Part shown: positions 56,599-64,000 of the stretch, piece after piece
Position numbering within the stretch: position 1 is the stretch's first letter
How the letters are laid out: the number at the start of each line of letters is the position of its first letter
Source of the DNA: Pseudoalteromonas prydzensis
Lineage (GTDB): Bacteria; Pseudomonadota; Gammaproteobacteria; Enterobacterales; Alteromonadaceae
Reading direction: 5' to 3'
NCBI RefSeq assembly: GCF_001661495.1
Contig: NZ_BDDT01000001.1
Coordinates: forward strand, 930,001 to 994,000
Length of the DNA stretch: 64,000 bases
The notes under the pieces: generated by a model
What the model was told of the DNA's origin: nothing
What the model saw: only the letters and a program-made list of their open reading frames with translations
The model's database searches: none
Position numbers and translations under genes: made by a program

Positions 56599-58923
56599 AT
56601 GAAATCCCGCCCACTTTATTTGGCCTCATTGATTAGTGCAGTATTAACATCAACAACACTTATTGCTGATGATAACACTGCTAAAAATATGGAAGTTATG
56701 GTTGTTACCGCATCAGGTTACGAACAAAAATTAATAGATGCGCCTGCGAGTGTTTCTGTTGTTTCTCGCGAAGATTTACAGAACAAGCCTTTCACCAGCC
56801 TCGCAGATGCACTTCGCGATATCGAAGGTATTGATGTCGGTGCGGGGCAAGATAAAAACGGTAATATCAGCATTACCATGCGTGGATTACCAGCTAACTA
56901 TACGTTAGTACTCATTGATGGTCGTCGTCAAAGTGATGTAGGTAACATTGGCCCAAATAACTTCGGCAACAGTCAGTTTATGTACATGCCACCACTTGAA
57001 GCCATTGAGCGCATTGAAGTTGTGCGTGGCCCAATGTCTACGCTATATGGTGCAGACGCCATTGGTGGTGTTATTAATATCATCACTCGTAAAAACCTTG
57101 ATACCACACATGGTAGCGTGACTGTAAGCAGCAATATTCAAACTGACGACCAGTACGGTAACGATAACAAAATCGACCTATATTTAACCGGTCCAAGCGG
57201 CATTGAAGGGTTAACATATGGTATTCGTGGTAGCTTCTATGACCGCCAAGAAAGTGAGCCAACATACAGCGAAAATTTACCATTACCAGATGGCAGCATG
57301 TGGGTTGATGACGGCAGCTTTGGTGATAAAAAAATTGTTGCCGCACATAACTGGAACGCAGGCGCAACAATAAACTATCTGATCAATAAGCAAAACGAAA
57401 TTACCTTTGAGTACGATATAGCCAAACAACGCTACGATAACACCGAAGGTCAAACCGGTACTTTAGACAGCCCAATTAGCTTATGGCGTGCAAGTGGTGG
57501 TATTGTCCAACCTCGCGTTGGTTATACACCATATCAACGTGTTGAGCGTGAACAATTTGTCCTAGCCCATGTTGGCCGCTATGACGCTGGCACGCTTACC
57601 AGCAGCATTACCCAAAGCAGCAGTGAAAACTTTGGCCGCTCATTGCCACTGACTGTACAAGAGCGTTTAGGTGTGCAAGCTATTTGGGACCAAGCAGTAC
57701 AAGATCAAGGCAGCACTAAACCAGAACTAACAGATGCAATTTACACGCAACTTGATGAGGCTTTTTTACCTCGTCCAATGCGAACACTAAAACTTGATAA
57801 CTTAATTATTGATACCAAATTTGAGTCAAACATTAATAACCACTACTTTGTAGTTGGCGCACAATATTTTGATGCCGAGATGGAAGATGGCGTATTTGGT
57901 ATGTACGGGGATGGTTTCCGTGAAGGGACCACTCAAGCTCACCGCCAAACCGCTATTTTTGCAGAAGATAATTGGGAAATAACCTCAGATCTTACTGCGA
58001 CTTTTGGCGCCCGTTATGATCACCACAATATTTTTGGCTCGCAAGTGAGTCCGCGTGCTTATTTAGCTTACTCACCTGCCGATGAATGGACGTTTAAAGG
58101 TGGCGTTAGCACAGGTTATAAAACCCCAGAGCCAAATCAGTTATTCCCAGGGATCACCGGTTTTGGTGGCCAAGGTACGCGCCCTTTCGTGGGCACACCA
58201 GACTTACAGCCAGAGACCAGTGTAAACTACGAAATGGCCGCTTACTTTAACGGTAGTGATAACTTTAGCGGTAATGTAACCGTGTTTTACAATGACTTTA
58301 AAGACAAAATCATTAACCAAGATAACTTACCAAACTGTGAAGTGGCTGTTGGTGATGAGCCTTGCGTTGAAATTGGCGCAGGGTGGGCCGGTATTGGCAG
58401 TACTACATTCACACAAGCTGCTAACGTTGATAAGTCAGCAACTCGCGGTGTTGAAGTCGCTGCTAACTGGCAAATTATCGACAGCTTAGCACTGCGCGGT
58501 AACTTTACGTACACTGATAGCGAAGTGAAAAGTGGCCGCGATGAAGGCTTACCGCTCGTTAATACACCAAAAAACATGTATAACCTAACCCTTGCATGGC
58601 AGCCATTAGATGATTTGAGTATTTCACTTATTTCTGAAATTCGTAGCGATCGTTACCGTGGTACGGCAAATGTATCTGGTCCACAAGGCCCTGAAACGCA
58701 GAAGCTATATTACAAAGCCTATGATTTATATCATTTAGCTGCGAGCTATAAAATTAATGAAAGCCTCGCACTGAATGCGCGTATTAATAATCTATTGGAT
58801 GACGATTTATCAAGCCGTACATGCTTGTTAGCAACATCACAAGAAGAATATGAATGTACTTCTGATTACAATACCACACAAAAAGCGCGTAGCTTTTGGG
58901 TATCTATGAGCTATAGTTTTTAA
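56599..58923 (+). CDS. TonB-dependent receptor, FepA/IrgA-like
   Basis: A 774-residue outer-membrane receptor with signal peptide (about 1-23, ending LIA|DD), TonB-box-like MEVMVVTASG, plug (about 42-160; LADALRDIEGIDV, NISITMRGLPANYTLVLIDG, AIERIEVVRGPMSTLYGADA, GGVINIITRK) and a barrel ending WVSMSYSF. Motifs are those of catecholate siderophore receptors. Cysteine pairs in CEVAVGDEPC and in the C-terminal CLLATSQEEYEC may be disulfides in outer loops. A near-perfect Fur box upstream makes iron repression likely. It is similar in plan to the receptor at 16057 but 115 residues longer because of loop insertions. No uptake partner genes are adjacent. Confidence 0.92.
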   Translation: MKSRPLYLASLISAVLTSTTLIADDNTAKNMEVMVVTASGYEQKLIDAPASVSVVSREDLQNKPFTSLADALRDIEGIDVGAGQDKNGNISITMRGLPANYTLVLIDGRRQSDVGNIGPNNFGNSQFMYMPPLEAIERIEVVRGPMSTLYGADAIGGVINIITRKNLDTTHGSVTVSSNIQTDDQYGNDNKIDLYLTGPSGIEGLTYGIRGSFYDRQESEPTYSENLPLPDGSMWVDDGSFGDKKIVAAHNWNAGATINYLINKQNEITFEYDIAKQRYDNTEGQTGTLDSPISLWRASGGIVQPRVGYTPYQRVEREQFVLAHVGRYDAGTLTSSITQSSSENFGRSLPLTVQERLGVQAIWDQAVQDQGSTKPELTDAIYTQLDEAFLPRPMRTLKLDNLIIDTKFESNINNHYFVVGAQYFDAEMEDGVFGMYGDGFREGTTQAHRQTAIFAEDNWEITSDLTATFGARYDHHNIFGSQVSPRAYLAYSPADEWTFKGGVSTGYKTPEPNQLFPGITGFGGQGTRPFVGTPDLQPETSVNYEMAAYFNGSDNFSGNVTVFYNDFKDKIINQDNLPNCEVAVGDEPCVEIGAGWAGIGSTTFTQAANVDKSATRGVEVAANWQIIDSLALRGNFTYTDSEVKSGRDEGLPLVNTPKNMYNLTLAWQPLDDLSISLISEIRSDRYRGTANVSGPQGPETQKLYYKAYDLYHLAASYKINESLALNARINNLLDDDLSSRTCLLATSQEEYECTSDYNTTQKARSFWVSMSYSF

Positions 58924-58945
58924 TTTAGATTGATAATCAATTTAC

Positions 58946-58971
58946 AAGCCCAGCATCGCTGGGCTTTTTTT
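58946..58971 (+). terminator. Terminator after FepA-like receptor
   Basis: Arms AAGCCCAGC and GCTGGGCTT around ATC with a run of T following. It lies between convergent genes, 23 nt after the receptor stop. Confidence 0.9.
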
Positions 58972-58985
58972 ATTTCCGAGTTACT

Positions 58986-59402
58986 TTATGATTTAAAAGT
59001 AAATTTCGTGTCTTCTACACGTAATATGTATAACGTAAAACAGGCTGCCCACATTGGCCATGCTGCAAAGAATAATAAGTTATTAAAACCATCAAAATAC
59101 TGTGCATAGGATGAAAGTGTTGACGCGCCATGCATCAAAAATATCACACCATAAGTTATACGCTTTTTAATACCGGCCATAAAAGCTAAAACCAAAATTA
59201 GCTGTAAAGCACCTAATATATAAGCCACCGTATCGTTTGCACCGCTAATGCCATAAAAGTGCTCAAATATACGCGCACTATGCGCTGGGTTGACAAATTT
59301 ATCCAAAGTCCACATTAGCATTACGACAAAGACACCTAAGCGTAATGAGAAAAGTGACCACTGTATGCGGTTTCTTAGATCAGATGATAAAGTTTGAGAC
59401 AT
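58986..59402 (-). CDS. Small DoxX-like four-helix membrane protein
   Basis: A 138-residue inner-membrane protein with four hydrophobic helices (about 18-34, 58-78, 83-103, 108-128). The first helix and loop LRLGVFVVMLMWTLDKFVNP resemble DoxX/DUF417-type membrane proteins. It is a single-gene unit convergent with the FepA-like receptor. Function unknown; DoxX-like proteins are linked to redox and thiol stress in some bacteria, which cannot be tested here. Confidence 0.65.
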   Translation of the reverse strand: MSQTLSSDLRNRIQWSLFSLRLGVFVVMLMWTLDKFVNPAHSARIFEHFYGISGANDTVAYILGALQLILVLAFMAGIKKRITYGVIFLMHGASTLSSYAQYFDGFNNLLFFAAWPMWAACFTLYILRVEDTKFTFKS

Positions 59403-59613
59403 TTCATTTCCTTAAACAAGTGTTGTCATTTCAATTAGTGAGTTTAACAAGACCGCATAAGCCAGTTTTTATTACACGCGAACTCATTTTTCCAATATTC
59501 AGCTATGCTATTTAAATCGCTACTGTTTTAAAAAGTAATAAGAACACTGAAATATATTTCTAAAAACTGAGGTCTCTATTTCCGTCACTGATATTTAACT
59601 GCGGTAAACACAT

Positions 59614-61974
59614 TTGAAATACACTTATTTAGCTTTATCCATCGCCATTACTTTGCAAATGCCACATGCCCTTGCGACCCAAGAAAACAATCAGCTATCA
59701 GCCAACTCAGCGATAGAAGTGATTGAAGTTTCAAGTCAGGTTATAAATGAACAAGGCTTTTCGCCAAAAAATACATCCGTTGATGGCCCCTTTGGTGATA
59801 ATTTAGCACTTACAGATATTGCTCGTGCAGTCACACCAATCACCAGTAATATGATTGAACAACTTAATATTACGACTTTACAAGATGTATTAGCGGTCAG
59901 CCCTAATAGCTATTCAGCCAGTGGCTTTGGTGCGCCAAGTTTACCTACGCTGCGTGGGCAATTGGGTGAGCTATACCAAGATGGAACTCGTCGCCAAGCT
60001 GGTAACAATGGTTTTGGTGTACCGCTGTCGTTTAATGCGGTAGAGCAAATAGATGTCGTCAAAGGCGCACCTCCTGTTTTATTTGGCAGTAGTCAACGTA
60101 ATGGCGGTTTTGTCAACTTGCACTCTAAAACTGCAAATACGCAAACGGCACAAGGCAAAGTAGTACTTTCTGCCGGACGTTGGGATCAATACCGAGCACA
60201 AGTGGATTACAGCGTTCCTATTGTTGAAGGCAAAAGCGGCTTTAGAGTCAGTGCTGAACACGTTGATAACGGTAGCTTCTATGATTATGCAGGCCATAAA
60301 AGTGATAGTTTGTTTGCTGCGCTGCGCTTTTTACCCGATAATAAAAGTAGCTGGGACATTAACTTTGAATTTTACCAAGTTGAATTTACTGATAACGCAG
60401 GCATTAACCGCCCTACTCAAGCACTGATTGATGACGGACTTTATATTACTGGTCAGGGTGTACAACCTAATGGCAGCAGCATTGCTGGCGCTGGTGCTAT
60501 TGTATCACCAACAGGGCAAGTGGTGATCCCACGTAGTACCGTACTCACGGATCCCAATAATCAAAATAAAGCCACCACTTACTTACTTCACAGCATCTAC
60601 AAGCGCGAACTATCAGCCCATACAACGCTAAAAAACATAAGTTATTTTCAGCATTTACAACGTGATGAAATTGCCCAAAACAGCTTTGTTGAAATCATTG
60701 ATGGTGCAGATACAGCACAAAATCGCACCGAGCTAAATTACCAATGGAATGATAATCAAAGCACGCTATTTGCATTTGATGTTCGCTATAACAAAGTAAA
60801 AGGTTACAGCCAATTTACCACAGAGGCCGACTTACCGATTGATTTAACAGGCCCACTTGAAAACCGTCGGATCCCGCTCACTGCTGAACAACAAGCGCGT
60901 TTAGTTGAATTACGTCCCGGCGTTTACGTATCGCCTGGTGGTCAATACGATATAGATAACAATGGTAACGGTGATTTTTCACTTTCAGACACCACCGATT
61001 CCACCAGCTGGCAAACCGGTATTGCCCTGCAACACGACAGTGAGTGGACTAATAAATTACGTACCAGCATTGGTTATCGTCTTGATTACTATGACGTAAC
61101 AGCCCAAGACCCACTAGCACCGCAAGGACAAGTAGCAGCCCATGATAGTATTTATGAGGCCTTGCATTCAGGCCAAGCAAGTATCAACTATAAGCTCACT
61201 CATACACTAACTAGTTATTTAGCCGCAAGTTATAATCAAGCCACTTCAAACAGCATGGCTGGCGGCACCACACTTGGTAGTGACAATAAAATCAGTGCAC
61301 AAAATTTTGCCACGGATAATACCCTTACTGAAGTTGGTCTAAAATACAGCCCAGATGACACCCCATGGTATATCGATGGTGCGCTATTTAGTCAACGCCG
61401 TAGTTTACGAAATCGCGATGGCAGTAATACAGGTATCCGCACTCAAGGTTTTGAGGCTCAGGCCTTTTATGATGCACAACCATTTTGGTTAAGTGCCGGC
61501 TATAGTTACATCGATGCCCGCTACGATAACTCAGCTAGTAGCCAAGACTCCAACCAAGTAGCTGATGCATTTGATAATTCACGTCCTGACATAATTAATG
61601 GCACAAGTGTCGGCGCGCCTAATTTTGCCTCGTTTGCAGCGTCAACTCGTCGCGTTCAAGGTATACCTGAGCAATCGGTCAGCCTTAATGGTGGTTGGTT
61701 TATTACTCAACATTGGCAAGTTGGCTTAGGGGGTATTTATACTAAAAGCTACCCGCTTGATTACTTGGCCACTGTCAATATTCGCGATCAGTATACGTTA
61801 AACTTCAATACCAGTTATGAATTTTCACAGCAAACAAAATTACGTTTAGATGTGAGCAATGTTACTAACCAAGATAACTGGCGTCCAGTATTTGAAGGCG
61901 GTTACTTTGGCTCGACCTTAGTATTCCCTGAGCTACCAATCAATGCCAAGCTAACCTTTCAACACAGCTTTTAA
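59614..61974 (+). CDS. TonB-dependent receptor, FhuA/FpvA-like
   Basis: A 786-residue outer-membrane receptor with signal peptide (about 1-21, YLALSIAITLQMPHALA), TonB-box-like IEVIEVSSQ, plug (about 70-185; LQDVLAVSPNSYSASGFG, LPTLRGQLGELYQDGTRRQ, VEQIDVVKGAPPVLFGS) and a barrel ending LTFQHSF. The plug order is that of hydroxamate-type ferrisiderophore receptors. The only usable start is TTG: a stop lies 9 bp upstream and the signal peptide begins right at the TTG. Eight bases after its stop a DedA-disulfide reductase fusion gene starts, so the two are likely one operon. No Fur box is visible in front, unlike the other siderophore-type receptors here. Confidence 0.88.
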   Translation: MKYTYLALSIAITLQMPHALATQENNQLSANSAIEVIEVSSQVINEQGFSPKNTSVDGPFGDNLALTDIARAVTPITSNMIEQLNITTLQDVLAVSPNSYSASGFGAPSLPTLRGQLGELYQDGTRRQAGNNGFGVPLSFNAVEQIDVVKGAPPVLFGSSQRNGGFVNLHSKTANTQTAQGKVVLSAGRWDQYRAQVDYSVPIVEGKSGFRVSAEHVDNGSFYDYAGHKSDSLFAALRFLPDNKSSWDINFEFYQVEFTDNAGINRPTQALIDDGLYITGQGVQPNGSSIAGAGAIVSPTGQVVIPRSTVLTDPNNQNKATTYLLHSIYKRELSAHTTLKNISYFQHLQRDEIAQNSFVEIIDGADTAQNRTELNYQWNDNQSTLFAFDVRYNKVKGYSQFTTEADLPIDLTGPLENRRIPLTAEQQARLVELRPGVYVSPGGQYDIDNNGNGDFSLSDTTDSTSWQTGIALQHDSEWTNKLRTSIGYRLDYYDVTAQDPLAPQGQVAAHDSIYEALHSGQASINYKLTHTLTSYLAASYNQATSNSMAGGTTLGSDNKISAQNFATDNTLTEVGLKYSPDDTPWYIDGALFSQRRSLRNRDGSNTGIRTQGFEAQAFYDAQPFWLSAGYSYIDARYDNSASSQDSNQVADAFDNSRPDIINGTSVGAPNFASFAASTRRVQGIPEQSVSLNGGWFITQHWQVGLGGIYTKSYPLDYLATVNIRDQYTLNFNTSYEFSQQTKLRLDVSNVTNQDNWRPVFEGGYFGSTLVFPELPINAKLTFQHSF

Positions 61975-61982
61975 GAGCGAAA

Positions 61983-64000
61983 ATGATGTTTAAAAAAATT
62001 ATATTATTAATTACTGCACTGCTCGCTATTGGGCTGTTTTTCTATTTTGATTTACATCAGCTATTAACCCTTGATGGGTTAAAAGGCTCAATGGATCAAT
62101 TTAACCAATACAAAGCGCAATCGCCGTTGCTCGTTATTGGTGGGTTCTTTTTACTCTATGTCGTAGTAACTGCATTATCTCTGCCAGGAGCCGCTATTTT
62201 AACTCTGGCAGCAGGAGCACTATTTGGCCTAGTCGAAGGTTTACTCGTGGCTTCTTTTGCGTCAACCATTGGCGCCACACTCGCCTTTTTAGTGTCCCGT
62301 TATTTATTACGTGATGCGGTTAAAAAGCGTTTTCCTGAGCGTTTAGCAGCAATTGATACTGGCGTTGAAAAAGAAGGCGGTTTTTACTTATTTACTTTAC
62401 GTTTAGTACCGGTATTTCCATTCTTTTTAATCAACTTATTAATGGGTGTCACCGCAATTAAATCATGGACTTTTTACTGGGTAAGCCAAATTGGTATGTT
62501 GGCTGGTACCTTCGTATTTGTAAATGCAGGCACTCAACTGGCGCAAATTGATAGCTTATCGGGCATTTTATCGTTTAATTTAATTTTATCATTTGTACTA
62601 CTTGGGGTATTCCCACTTATTGCTAAAGCAATACTTAAGACCATTAAAAAACGTCGCGTTTATAAAAATTATACTAAACCAAAACAATTTGACCGTAACT
62701 TGATAGTCATAGGTGGCGGTGCTGGCGGCTTAGTAACGAGTTATATTGCTGCAGCAGTAAAAGCCAAGGTAGCCTTAATCGAAGCAGGAGAAATGGGCGG
62801 TGATTGCCTAAACTATGGCTGTGTACCCAGTAAGGCGATTATTAAAAGTGCCAAGATAGCCGAGCAAATTAAACACGCTGATAAATATGGTTTAGAGAGT
62901 AGTACGCCGCAGTTTTCGTTTAAGAAAGTTATGGCACGAGTACAGCAAGTGATTGCTGATATCGCCCCACACGACAGTGTTGAACGTTACACTGATTTAG
63001 GGGTAGAAGTGCTCAAAGGCTACGCGAAAATTATTGACCCGTGGACAGTTGAAATTAAACTTAATGATGGTGGCAGCCAAACTCTTACTGCCAAAACCAT
63101 TGTTATCGCAACAGGAGCACGTCCATTTGTTCCGCCACTACCCGGTATTGAAGAAACAGGTTATGTCACCAGCGATACGTTATGGAGCAAGTTTGCCGAG
63201 CTTGATGAAGCACCTAAAAAACTGGTGGTGCTAGGTGGCGGGCCTATAGGCTCTGAACTTGCGCAAAGCTTTGCTCGACTCGGATCAAACGTAACGCAAA
63301 TAGAAATGAGCGAGCGTATCATGATCAAAGAAGATGAAGAGGTTTCACTTTTTGCAACCGAAACACTTAAAGCCAGTGGTGTCAACGTACTCACCAACCA
63401 CCAAGCTCTTCGCTGTGAAACACGCGATAATAAAAAGTATATTGTTGTTAAACATCAAGCAAAAGAGCTTGAAATTGAATACGACGAACTATTATGTGCC
63501 GTTGGTCGTAGTGCGCGCTTAACCGGTTATGGCCTAGAAGAGTTAGGTATTGAAACCAATCGCACAATTGTAACTAATGAATACCTAGAAACCCTCTACC
63601 CAAATATTTTTGCGGCCGGTGATATTGTTGGCCCGTATCAATTTACGCATGTTGCAGCCCATCAAGGCTGGTATGCCGCAGTAAATGGTTTATTTGGTAA
63701 TTTGAAGAAGTTTAAAGTGGATTATCGAGTGATCCCCTGGACAACCTTTATTGATCCTGAAGTTGCTCGCGTAGGTATTAATGAGCAAGATGCAATCGAA
63801 CAAGAACTTGATTATGAAATTACTCGCTTTGAATTTAAAGAGCTTGACCGCGCCATTACCGACAGCGCCACGCAAGGTTTTATTAAAGTTATTACGCCTA
63901 AGGGTAAAGACAAAATACTCGGTGTGACTGTGATCTCTGAGCACGCTGGTGATCTAATCGCTGAGTTTGTACTTGCGATGAAACACGGCTTAGGACTGAA
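61983..64000 (+). CDS. DedA-like membrane domain fused to FAD/NAD disulfide oxidoreductase, 3' end missing
   Basis: The frame is open from ATG 61983 (or 61986) to the window end, at least 672 residues. Residues 1-220 are a TVP38/TMEM64 (DedA-like) membrane domain, with SLPGAAILTLAAGALFGLVE and LRLVPVFPFFLINLLMGVTA. From about 235 follows a mercuric-reductase/dihydrolipoamide-dehydrogenase-like enzyme: FAD-binding VIGGGAGGLVTSYIAAA, active-site Cys275 and Cys280 in GGDCLNYGCVPSK, NAD-binding VVLGGGPIGSELAQSFARLG, and FAAGDIVGPYQFTHVAAHQG. The dimerisation domain begins about residue 590 and is cut by the edge. No HMA metal-binding domain is present, and the C-terminal vicinal cysteines of MerA would lie outside the window. 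It probably reduces a disulfide or metal substrate at the inner membrane. It starts 8 nt after a TonB receptor. Confidence 0.9.
   Translation, partial: MMFKKIILLITALLAIGLFFYFDLHQLLTLDGLKGSMDQFNQYKAQSPLLVIGGFFLLYVVVTALSLPGAAILTLAAGALFGLVEGLLVASFASTIGATLAFLVSRYLLRDAVKKRFPERLAAIDTGVEKEGGFYLFTLRLVPVFPFFLINLLMGVTAIKSWTFYWVSQIGMLAGTFVFVNAGTQLAQIDSLSGILSFNLILSFVLLGVFPLIAKAILKTIKKRRVYKNYTKPKQFDRNLIVIGGGAGGLVTSYIAAAVKAKVALIEAGEMGGDCLNYGCVPSKAIIKSAKIAEQIKHADKYGLESSTPQFSFKKVMARVQQVIADIAPHDSVERYTDLGVEVLKGYAKIIDPWTVEIKLNDGGSQTLTAKTIVIATGARPFVPPLPGIEETGYVTSDTLWSKFAELDEAPKKLVVLGGGPIGSELAQSFARLGSNVTQIEMSERIMIKEDEEVSLFATETLKASGVNVLTNHQALRCETRDNKKYIVVKHQAKELEIEYDELLCAVGRSARLTGYGLEELGIETNRTIVTNEYLETLYPNIFAAGDIVGPYQFTHVAAHQGWYAAVNGLFGNLKKFKVDYRVIPWTTFIDPEVARVGINEQDAIEQELDYEITRFEFKELDRAITDSATQGFIKVITPKGKDKILGVTVISEHAGDLIAEFVLAMKHGLGL

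Noticed and set aside
1..64000. CRISPR arrays, tRNA or rRNA genes, prophage or insertion sequences
   Set aside because: Looked for regularly spaced repeats, clover-leaf-like segments and transposase/integrase motifs in gaps and found none.

Overview
The window reads as a chromosomal stretch of a marine gammaproteobacterium of the Alteromonadales, most like Pseudoalteromonas. This is an inference from content: AT-rich, gene-dense DNA, six TonB-dependent outer-membrane receptors, secreted S8 and S9 peptidases, GlyGly-CTERM-like tails, a secreted KatG, and VC0807-like and DUF3015-like proteins. I see no rRNA, tRNA, insertion sequence, phage gene or CRISPR array.

Layout. Positions 1-11121: end of a PepSY membrane protein gene cut by the left edge, an RhtA-type exporter, a PAS-GGDEF cyclase and a hybrid histidine kinase, a Fur-box-preceded TonB receptor followed by a small TM / PepSY reductase-like / small TM cassette with ATGA overlaps, and a VC0807-like membrane protein. 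Positions 11133-18036: a TetR regulator divergent from an MFP-RND efflux pair, with two palindromes between them, convergent with a catecholate-type TonB receptor. Positions 18158-21418: LysR regulator, DUF4105 protein with a barrel-like C-terminus, DUF3015 protein.

Positions 21619-34829, all on the minus strand: a propeller-type hybrid sensor kinase with its LuxR-type response regulator, a two-gene operon for a 790-residue Ig-like surface protein and a large subtilisin (both with sorting-signal-like tails), and a choice-of-anchor/lamin-tail lipoprotein. Positions 35127-43894: periplasmic catalase-peroxidase, a decayed 3' copy of an S9 peptidase gene beside the intact gene, a LacI regulator translationally coupled to a glycosyltransferase, and a ThrE-type exporter.

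Positions 44422-55687 form the most system-like block: two paralogous TonB receptors flank a Sel1-TonB_C-Sel1 protein and a membrane-bound winged-helix/propeller regulator, followed by an S9 peptidase; I infer a nutrient (possibly peptide) acquisition locus with its own sensor. Positions 55873-64000: hemerythrin, a Fur-box-preceded FepA-type receptor, a DoxX-like protein, a FhuA/FpvA-type receptor, and, 8 nt downstream, a DedA-like membrane domain fused to a FAD/NAD disulfide oxidoreductase that runs off the right edge.

Themes are iron acquisition (three near-consensus Fur boxes, PepSY reductase-like proteins), protein and peptide degradation with uptake, and envelope signalling.
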